Positions 5,230 to 10,441 of a stretch of DNA of 10,441 nucleotides are shown here, piece by piece; the first letter of the stretch is position 1; each line of letters begins with the position of its first letter. The DNA comes from Candidatus Staskawiczbacteria bacterium (GTDB taxonomy: Bacteria; Patescibacteriota; Minisyncoccia; Minisyncoccales; Staskawiczbacteraceae), in assembly GCA_903850725.1 (NCBI GenBank), contig CAINMG010000144.1, positions 1-10,441 on the forward strand. The letters run 5' to 3'. The notes under the pieces were generated by a model that searched no databases, was not told the origin of the DNA, and saw only the letters and a list, made by a program, of their open reading frames with translations. The position numbers were made by a program, and so were the translations under genes.

Positions 5230-7359
5230 ATGTCAAAAGTAAAAAAAGTGGAAAGCAAAATCGCAAAAGTTTTGAAAAGAGATGGCAGGGTTGTTGAGTT
5301 TGAAACAGAAAAAATTATTGATGCGGTTCACAAGGCCATTACATCTGTAGGACATGGCAATGGGGCTGAATCAAGAAAAGTTGGTGGCAGAGTTGTTGAT
5401 ATTTTAAATCGAAGATTTAAAAAAGATGAAATTCCTACAATTGAACAAATTCAAGATATTGTTGAAGAAGTTTTGATTTTGGAAGGATTGGTTGAAGAAG
5501 CAAGGTCCTATATTCTTTATAGAGAACAAAGAAGAAAAGTAAGAGAATTGGGAACTGCAGTGGATGAATCTTCTGAAAAAGTTGATAGCTACTTAAAAGA
5601 GCTTGATTGGCAGGTTAAAGAAAATGCTAATATGACATTTTCTTTGCAAGGACTTAATCAATATGTGGGGTCATATATTTCTAAAAAATATTGGTTAAAC
5701 AAAATTTATCCAAAAGAAATAAGAGATGCGGCTTTTGCTGAAGATTTCCATATACATAACTTGGAGCTTCTGGCTCCGTATTGCGCAGGTTGGGATTTGT
5801 ATGATTTCTTGATAAAAGGATTTGGTGGAGTTCCAGGAAAAATTGAATGTAAGCCTCCAAAACATTTTAGAACCGCACTTGGTCAGTTGGTAAATGTATT
5901 GTTTACACTTCAAGGAGAAACAGCTGGAGCTAATGCAGTTTCTAATTTTGACACATTACTTGCTCCATTTATAAGATATGATGGTTTAACTTACAAACAA
6001 GTAAAACAATCAATGCAAGAGTTCTTGTATAATTGTATGGTGCCAACAAGAGTTGGATTTCAAACACCATTTTTAAATGTTTCTTTGGATGTAAAACCGC
6101 CAGCATTTCTAGCCAAGATGCCAGTTATAATTGGTGGAGAAGTAAAAAATGAAACTTATGGAGAATTCCAGCCAGAAATGAATATGTTTATTCAAGCTTT
6201 TTATGAAGGCTTGATGGAAGGAGATGCCAAGGGCAGGCCATTTACTTTCCCAATACCAACAGTTTCTATTGGAAAAGATTTTGATTGGGACAACCCGAAT
6301 TTAGATAAGTTGTGGGAAGCAACTGCCAAATATGGAATTAATTATTTTTCAAACTTTGTGCAATCTGATATGAGTCCAGATGATGCAAGATCAATGTGTT
6401 GCAGACTTAGATTAGATAACAGAGAATTATATAAAAGAGGCGGGGGATTGTTTGGATCTAGTCCAAAAACTGGTTCAATTGGTGTAGTTACAATTAATTT
6501 ACCAAGAATTGGATATCAATCAAAAACCAAAAAAGAATTTTTTGAAAGATTAGAGCACTTAATGAATTTAGCAAAAGAATCTTTGGAAATTAAAAGAAAA
6601 GCTTTGGATAATTTTATGGATAAAGGGCTTTATCCATTTTCAAGACATTATTTGTCTGATGTGAAAAAAATGAGAGATACTTATTTTGGAAATCACTTTT
6701 CAACTATTGGTTTAATTGGAATGAATGAAACTTTGCTTAATTTTATGGGAGTTGGAATTGCTGACAAACAAGGTAAAAAATTTGCTTTAGAGATTATGGA
6801 TTTCATGAGGAATGTAATGATTAAATTTCAAGAAGAAACTGGAAACTTGTATAACTTGGAAGCAACTCCTGGTGAGGGGACAGCTTATAGACAAGCTAAG
6901 GCAGATAAAGAAAGATTTCCAGATATTATTACAGCTGGCACAAAAGAGGTTCCTTATTATACCAATTCAACTCATTTACCAGTAAATTATACAGATGATC
7001 CTTTTGAGGCTTTGGAACTGCAAGATGAATTACAAACAAAATATACTGGTGGAACTGTTTTACATTTGTTTATTGGAGAAAAAATTTCAGATCCTCAAAT
7101 GGCCAAAAATTTAGTAAGAAAAGTTTTTGATAAATATCATTTACCTTATATAACTTTAACTCCAACATTTTCTATTTGTCCAACACATGGATATATTGCA
7201 GGCGAACATTTTGAATGTCCTTCTTGCGCTATAAAACAGCCTTGTGAAGTATATTCAAGGGTGGTGGGGTACATTAGACCTGTACAACAATGGAACAACG
7301 GCAAAAAGCAAGAATATGGAGAACGCAAAGAATACAAAATGCCAGCTGAAAAATGCTAA
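5230..7359 (+). CDS. nrdD: Anaerobic (class III) ribonucleoside-triphosphate reductase
   Basis: Reduces ribonucleoside triphosphates to dNTPs without oxygen, using a glycyl radical. Domains in order: an ATP-cone allosteric domain (about 12-105, starting KVLKRDGRVVEFETEKI), then the ten-stranded barrel of the glycyl-radical fold. Candidate active-site cysteines are Cys185 (PYCAGW) and the pair Cys390-Cys391 (SMCCRLRLDNREL). Near the C-terminus a metal-binding set is visible: CPTHG (Cys650, His653), CPSC (Cys663, Cys666) and Cys672. RVVGYIRPVQQW follows, with Gly680 as the expected radical glycine. At 709 residues it is full length. The activase NrdG, which must generate the radical, is not next to it; the following gene is RhuM behind a terminator, so nrdG would have to lie elsewhere. 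It is monocistronic, with a good promoter and an upstream DnaA box. Confidence 0.95.
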   Translation: MSKVKKVESKIAKVLKRDGRVVEFETEKIIDAVHKAITSVGHGNGAESRKVGGRVVDILNRRFKKDEIPTIEQIQDIVEEVLILEGLVEEARSYILYREQRRKVRELGTAVDESSEKVDSYLKELDWQVKENANMTFSLQGLNQYVGSYISKKYWLNKIYPKEIRDAAFAEDFHIHNLELLAPYCAGWDLYDFLIKGFGGVPGKIECKPPKHFRTALGQLVNVLFTLQGETAGANAVSNFDTLLAPFIRYDGLTYKQVKQSMQEFLYNCMVPTRVGFQTPFLNVSLDVKPPAFLAKMPVIIGGEVKNETYGEFQPEMNMFIQAFYEGLMEGDAKGRPFTFPIPTVSIGKDFDWDNPNLDKLWEATAKYGINYFSNFVQSDMSPDDARSMCCRLRLDNRELYKRGGGLFGSSPKTGSIGVVTINLPRIGYQSKTKKEFFERLEHLMNLAKESLEIKRKALDNFMDKGLYPFSRHYLSDVKKMRDTYFGNHFSTIGLIGMNETLLNFMGVGIADKQGKKFALEIMDFMRNVMIKFQEETGNLYNLEATPGEGTAYRQAKADKERFPDIITAGTKEVPYYTNSTHLPVNYTDDPFEALELQDELQTKYTGGTVLHLFIGEKISDPQMAKNLVRKVFDKYHLPYITLTPTFSICPTHGYIAGEHFECPSCAIKQPCEVYSRVVGYIRPVQQWNNGKKQEYGERKEYKMPAEKC

Positions 7360-7380
7360 TTTAAAAATAAAATAGGACCT

Positions 7381-7415
7381 CCAAAAAGTCGCTTTTCAAT
7401 GAAGCGATTTTTTGG
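7381..7415 (+). terminator. Terminator between nrdD and rhuM
   Basis: A 14-bp stem (7381-7394 with 7402-7415, one G-U pair) around a 7-nt loop, with A and T tracts on the two sides, so it could act in both directions. It follows nrdD by 21 nt. The upstream in-frame ATG at 7399 lies in the loop, which argues against it as the rhuM start. Confidence 0.8.
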
Positions 7416-7421
7416 TATAAT
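7393..7421 (+). promoter_or_regulatory. rhuM promoter embedded in the nrdD terminator
   Basis: A perfect -10 TATAAT (7416-7421) directly follows the hairpin, and TTTTCA (7393-7398, four of six -35 bases) lies 17 nt upstream inside the stem and loop. Transcription would begin at about 7428, at the rhuM ATG. Confidence 0.5.
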
Positions 7422-7428
7422 AAAAATA

Positions 7429-8445
7429 ATGAAAAAAGAAAATAAAGAACAGATTAAAAAAGGAGAGATTGTAATCTATAACTCCGAGGATGGACAGGCA
7501 AAAATAGAAGTTTTTCTGGAAAACGAAACTGTTTGGTTGACTCAGAAACAAATGTCAGAATTATTTGATAAAGGCTTGCCAACAATTAACGAACACATTA
7601 AGAATATTTTTGTTGAAGGCGAGCTGGAGGAAAAATCAGTTATTCGGAAATTCCGAATAACTGCCAAAGATGACAAAAGCTATGACACAAATTTTTATAA
7701 TCTTGATGTGATTATTTCTGTAGGATACAGGGTAAATTCAAAACAAGGGACTCAATTTAGGATTTGGGCAACGCAAAAGTTAAGTGAATATATTGTTAAA
7801 GGTTTTGCGATGGATGATGAAAGATTAAAACAAGGTGGGGCTAAAGCTAGATATTTTGAAGAGCTTTTGCAGAGAATTAGGGATATTCGTTCCAGTGAGA
7901 GAAATTTTTACCAGAAAGTAACAGATATTTATACCACTAGTATTGATTATAAAAAAGATGATGATATGACAGAAACCTTTTTTGCCACTGTGCAAAATAA
8001 AATGCATTATGCTGTTCACGGGCAAACAGCGGCAGAAATGATAGAGAATAGGGCGGACAGCAATAAGCCGTTTATGGGACTCACAAGTTTTAAAGGAAAA
8101 TATATTACTGAAAATGATATTGCTATTGCTAAAAATTATCTTTCTGAAAATGAGATCAAAAAGTTAAATCTAATTGTATCGCTTTATCTTGATTTTGCAG
8201 AATTACAAGCTCTTGAAAATAAACCAATGAAGATGATTGATTGGATAATTAAATTGGATGAATTCTTAAAAGCTAGTGACAAAAAAATACTTAATAATGC
8301 TGGCAAAGCAAGTCACAATCAGGCTGTAGAAAAAGCAAGTGTAGAGTTTGTAAAATATAGAAAAAATCAAGATAAAAATTATATTTCCGATTTTGATAGA
8401 GAAGTAAAAAAGATTTTAGAAAATAAAAGAAATAAAAATAAATAG
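7429..8445 (+). CDS. rhuM: RhuM-family protein, 338 aa
   Basis: A member of the RhuM family (named from a Salmonella pathogenicity island, biochemical function not settled). Visible hallmarks are the N-terminal IVIYNSEDGQAKIEVFLEN, a helix-turn-helix-like segment around 38-61 (MSELF then TINEHIKNIF), then SVIRKFRITA (70-79), the strongly conserved YNLDVIISVGYRVNS (90-104) and QFRIWATQKLSEYI (109-122). In the second half, HYAVHGQTAAEMIENRAD (193-210) and KPFMGLTSFKG (213-223) are typical. Length is full. The frame is open from ATG 7399, but that codon lies in the terminator loop upstream of the -10; ATG 7429 is preferred and makes the message leaderless. There is no Shine-Dalgarno sequence. 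A perfect 27-nt palindrome falls at codons 70-78. No terminator follows, so read-through into the surface gene is possible. DNA binding is inferred from the N-terminus only. Confidence 0.88.
   Translation: MKKENKEQIKKGEIVIYNSEDGQAKIEVFLENETVWLTQKQMSELFDKGLPTINEHIKNIFVEGELEEKSVIRKFRITAKDDKSYDTNFYNLDVIISVGYRVNSKQGTQFRIWATQKLSEYIVKGFAMDDERLKQGGAKARYFEELLQRIRDIRSSERNFYQKVTDIYTTSIDYKKDDDMTETFFATVQNKMHYAVHGQTAAEMIENRADSNKPFMGLTSFKGKYITENDIAIAKNYLSENEIKKLNLIVSLYLDFAELQALENKPMKMIDWIIKLDEFLKASDKKILNNAGKASHNQAVEKASVEFVKYRKNQDKNYISDFDREVKKILENKRNKNK
7637..7663. repeat. Perfect 27-nt palindrome within rhuM
   Basis: CAGTTATTCGGAA (7637-7649) and its exact reverse complement TTCCGAATAACTG (7651-7663) flank a single A. 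It lies in the codons for the conserved SVIRKFRIT segment. Confidence 0.85.
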
Positions 8446-8454
8446 TTATCCACA
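8441..8454 (+). promoter_or_regulatory. DnaA box after rhuM
   Basis: TTATCCACA (8446-8454) is a second perfect DnaA consensus, directly abutting the rhuM TAG stop and in the same orientation and 14-nt context as 5127-5140. No cluster of further boxes is present, so this is not by itself a replication origin. Confidence 0.5.
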
Positions 8455-8467
8455 CCCATTGCTATTG

Positions 8468-8496
8468 CTGAAACCTATCGGGGGGGGGGGTATTAT
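8468..8496 (+). promoter_or_regulatory. Possible promoter with 11-G tract in the spacer, upstream of the surface gene
   Basis: CTGAAA (8468-8473, four of six -35 bases) and TATTAT (8491-8496, five of six -10 bases) are 17 nt apart, and eleven G residues (8480-8490) fill most of the spacer. A change in G number would alter -35/-10 spacing. The leader to ATG 8535 is about 32 nt with no Shine-Dalgarno sequence. Poly-G runs are error-prone in sequencing, so the exact count is not certain. Confidence 0.45.
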
Positions 8497-8534
8497 AAGT
8501 AAATAAAATAAATAATTATTTAAACAACAATAAC

Positions 8535-9224
8535 ATGAACTCAAAACTACACACACATAAGTTATTATTACTTACGCCAGTATTGATATTTTTTGTTTCA
8601 ATATTATTAATTCTCAGTCCAAGTATAACTTCTGCCATAAATCAACCAACTCAGCCAACCCAAGCAGATCTTCAAATAGCAGAAAGGTCAGTAGCCAGCA
8701 TATCGGATTCAATAAACAAGTTATTTGGTTCTTTTAATCAAAGCACCCCTTCAAATTCCTCAGGGCAAGCAACCCAGTCACCACAGCAAACCAGCCTACT
8801 CAAAACAGCCATAAGCTTATACGCCCAATTACTTACCAAAATATCACAGCAACTCCAGCCTCAAACAGTTTATGCTGCCGGAGGAATAACCAAGTACGCA
8901 AGAACTCAAGGAGGCAACTGGAATGCCAACGACACTTGGTCAACAACCAGCGGAGGCAGTGCAGATACCACAGTCCCAACAGCAGAAGATAATGTGATTT
9001 TAGATAGTAATTCTGGTAATGTGACGATTACCAATGGTTCTTGCCGTTCACTTGATGCATCTACTTATACCGGAGTATTGACACAAAATGCTTCTACTAC
9101 ATTAACAATTGGCGATGGAATAGCTGGGGCAGGTAATGTGGCTTTGGCGTTTAATGATACTGGAAGTATGACATACACTATCACTAATCCTACAAATAGT
9201 TATCTATATTTTGCATCCACATAA
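8535..9224 (+). CDS. Secreted surface protein, N-terminal part ended by an in-frame TAA
   Basis: A cell-surface or secreted protein by its layout; specific role unknown. A Lys/His-containing start is followed by a hydrophobic stretch (about 10-28) and SPSITSA (28-34), which fits a signal peptide or membrane anchor. A Gln/Thr/Ser/Pro-rich linker covers 35-112 and includes PSNSSGQ from a dispersed repeat. A domain beginning GGITKYARTQGGNWNANDTW (116-135), followed by TTSGG and VPTAEDNVILD, is typical of beta-helical surface proteins in these bacteria. Translation stops at TAA 9222-9224 after residue 229, but the same frame continues with matching composition (ATTQTINFNSHN...). The protein is therefore broken by one nonsense codon, not by a frameshift. 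No DNA motif suggests recoding of TAA. The short product may still be secreted. The gene is preceded by the poly-G promoter region. Confidence 0.75.
   Translation: MNSKLHTHKLLLLTPVLIFFVSILLILSPSITSAINQPTQPTQADLQIAERSVASISDSINKLFGSFNQSTPSNSSGQATQSPQQTSLLKTAISLYAQLLTKISQQLQPQTVYAAGGITKYARTQGGNWNANDTWSTTSGGSADTTVPTAEDNVILDSNSGNVTITNGSCRSLDASTYTGVLTQNASTTLTIGDGIAGAGNVALAFNDTGSMTYTITNPTNSYLYFAST
8747..8772 (+). repeat. Dispersed palindromic repeat, copy 3 (inside surface gene)
   Basis: CCCTTCAAATTC followed by CTCAGGGCAAGCAA, one base different from copy 1 over 22 nt. It encodes PSNSSGQA (residues 72-79), the same peptide as in the lipase. Confidence 0.6.
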
Positions 9225-10355
9225 GCAACGACACAAACCATAAATTTTAACAGTCACAATACTCCTAATGTTTTGATTGGGGCACCAGCCGTCGCTGGCA
9301 ACTACCAACTCACCGGCACTTGGGGAACAAGTGCGGTCAATGCTTCGCAAGCTACAACTCTCACCAAAGGCACTCTGGATACCAATGGGCAGACGTGCTA
9401 CTGGGGGAGATTTAATTCAAGTAACTCAAACACTCGTTCGTTAATTCTGGGAACAAGCATAATCAACCTTTACAACACAGGAAGCTCAGCAGTTGTATGG
9501 AATATTGGTATAACAACAGGTTTTACTTTCAGCGGGTCTCCTTCTAATTTGATATTTATTAATACTCAAACCACTTACACTCTCACCACCACAGCCACCA
9601 ACGGAACAATCACCAAAAATCCCAATCAAACAACTTACAACCAAGGAGCATCAGTCACTCTCACAGCCGTACCAAACACAGGTTATCAATTCAGCAGTTA
9701 CTCAGGTGACACAACAGGAACAACCAACCCACAAACAATAATAATGAACTCAAACAAATCAGTCACAGCAAACTTCACAGTCACAACTCCAACTCCACCA
9801 CCACCAACTACCACTTACACAATCATAGCTTCGGCAGGAGCAGGAGGAACAATCTCACCAAACTCAATAACCACAGTCAACAGCGGAGCTAATCAAACTT
9901 ACACTATTACATCAAATTCAGGTTACCAAATATCCAGCGTCACAGTAGATGGAGCAAGTCAAGGAGCAATAAGCTCTTACACATTTTCAAACATCATAGC
10001 CAATCATACAATCTCAGCAACCTTCACTGTAATTGTAACTCCTCCATCTGGAACTATTCATATCACCACAGCTTGGCTTGCCAATCAGGGTTCTGCACCG
10101 TATTACCTTTCCCAACCCGACACGACCTATGTTCTGCAAACGGATGTCACCACCAATGGAGCGGCATTTGCAGTCATTGCGCGGAATATCACCTTTGACT
10201 TAAATGGTCATACAATCACATATAATAACAGCTTGCCTATCACTATACCTAATGGCAGTTTTGAAATTGGTACGGGTTCCTCTGCCACTGGTTGGAATTT
10301 TACAAAGGTATGGTGGACTGCGAAAACTGAACAGGTGCATAAGATAGAAAATTAG
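9225..10355 (+). pseudogene. Surface protein, remainder after the TAA, truncated by an IS3-like insertion
   Basis: This is the in-frame continuation of the 8535 gene. No start codon with a ribosome binding site is present; the only start-like codon near its beginning is TTG 9273, within continuous protein-like sequence. It encodes a beta-rich segment (about 9225-9560) and two divergent InlB B-type repeats: 9573-9782 (YTLTTTATNGTI ... KSVTANF) and 9813-10028 (YTIIASAGAGGTI ... HTISATF). A TPTPPPP linker joins them. A beta-helix-like start then follows (IARNITFDLNGHTITY). From about 10311 the frame enters the inserted element and ends with a foreign tail, WWTAKTEQVHKIEN, at TAG 10353-10355. With both a nonsense codon and an insertion the locus is probably not functional as a whole. 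How much of the C-terminus was lost cannot be seen. Confidence 0.7.
9573..10028 (+). repeat. Two divergent InlB B-type protein repeats
   Basis: Repeat 1 (9573-9782) and repeat 2 (9813-10028) each run about 70 residues. They share the pattern GTI...N..., NxGYQxSS, then a closing (S/T)(V/I)(T/S)A(N/T)F strand. They are separated by a proline linker. Such repeats are usually stalk or adhesion modules of surface proteins. Confidence 0.65.
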
Positions 10356-10357
10356 AG

Positions 10358-10363
10358 TATAAT
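10358..10363 (+). promoter_or_regulatory. -10 element of the IS OrfA
   Basis: A perfect TATAAT that overlaps the first in-frame ATG (10362), so translation more likely begins at ATG 10377. No good -35 is visible, and a promoter completed by flanking DNA is possible. Confidence 0.4.
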
Positions 10364-10376
10364 GAAATCAAAAAAC

Positions 10377-10441
10377 ATGAAAAAAGTTTTTACCTCAAAG
10401 CAGAAGTCCGATGTAGCATTGTCGGCAATTCGTGGTCAGCA
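10377..10441 (+). CDS. IS3-family transposase OrfA, N-terminal fragment cut by window end
   Basis: The 21 visible codons read MKKVFTSKQKSDVALSAIRG, which resembles the start of IS3-family OrfA proteins (the helix-turn-helix DNA-binding subunit; pattern K-x-F/Y-S/T-x-x-x-K-x-x-V-A-L-x-A-I-x-G). An in-frame ATG at 10362 would add five residues but sits in the -10. OrfB with the DDE catalytic domain would be expected downstream, outside the window. Confidence 0.6.
   Translation, partial: MKKVFTSKQKSDVALSAIRGQ

Larger units (their letters stand above)
10314..10441 (+). mobile_element. Left end of an IS3-family insertion sequence (partial)
   Basis: The surface-protein reading frame is interrupted where TGGACTG begins (about 10314; 10311 is an alternative edge). 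The TG start and TGGACTG-type end are in keeping with IS3-family terminal repeats, and about 60 nt further an OrfA-like frame starts. The right end and target duplication are outside the window, so the boundary and family rest on the short OrfA match. Confidence 0.6.

Noticed and set aside
7399..7428. Start of rhuM at ATG 7399
   Set aside because: Lies in the loop of the nrdD terminator and upstream of the TATAAT.
8441..8534. Origin of replication
   Set aside because: Only one DnaA box here, no box cluster, no dnaA or dnaN nearby; AT richness is general.
9222..9224. Genetic-code reassignment explaining the in-frame TAA
   Set aside because: TAA ends the lipase, the minus-strand gene and nrdD normally, and recoding of TAA in bacteria of this kind is not something I can support.
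9273..9275. TTG 9273 as an independent start of a second surface gene
   Set aside because: No ribosome binding site, and the frame is continuous with the upstream part through a single TAA.
1..10441. CRISPR array, tRNA, rRNA or riboswitch
   Set aside because: No regularly spaced repeats, no cloverleaf or rRNA-like stretch, and intergenic regions are short and explained by promoters and terminators.

Overview
The window is a stretch of low-GC bacterial chromosome. The best guess is a member of the Candidate Phyla Radiation (Patescibacteria, Parcubacteria-like). The grounds are AT-rich genes whose starts mostly lack a Shine-Dalgarno sequence, a class III NrdD and a RhuM protein on short independent transcription units, an LCAT-like secreted lipase, and a surface protein with the GGNW...DTWS...TSGG type of domain common in that group. 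This placement is an inference from style and gene content; no marker gene is present. TGA acts as a stop (positions 3162-3164 and 3799-3801) and the long genes contain no in-frame TGA, so the UGA-glycine code of Gracilibacteria/Absconditabacteria is unlikely.

Layout. 2-2245: a 5'-cut LCAT/PDAT-like alpha/beta-hydrolase with a beta-rich C-terminal part. 2246-3860: a block of three small genes, each with its own promoter, a strong Shine-Dalgarno sequence and its own terminator: an unknown protein on the minus strand, an unknown protein on the plus strand, and a nucleoside 2-deoxyribosyltransferase-like enzyme. The first two are clearly richer in GC than the surroundings and are bracketed by a 34-nt direct repeat that carries a GNRA-loop terminator hairpin. 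3909-5057: a single-pass membrane protein of unknown function. 5230-7359: anaerobic ribonucleotide reductase NrdD, with a consensus DnaA box and a sigma70-type promoter upstream. 7429-8445: a RhuM-family protein whose promoter overlaps the nrdD terminator and would give a leaderless message. 8446-8534: a second DnaA box, then an 11-G tract between a possible -35 and -10. 8535-10313: a secreted surface protein broken by one in-frame TAA and then truncated by what looks like an IS3-family element, whose OrfA begins at 10377 and runs off the window.

Functional picture. NrdD makes dNTPs without oxygen, and the deoxyribosyltransferase-like enzyme may act on (deoxy)nucleosides or nucleotides, so both could touch the nucleotide pool, but they are not in one operon. 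The lipase, the membrane protein and the surface protein are envelope or extracellular functions. I see no convincing new multi-gene system. The most interesting signals are: the poly-G tract inside the promoter spacer of a surface gene; a short palindromic repeat used three times in the same reading frame inside two exported proteins; the terminator-flanked small-gene cassette; a perfect 27-nt palindrome inside rhuM; and paired 14-nt DnaA-box repeats flanking nrdD-rhuM.
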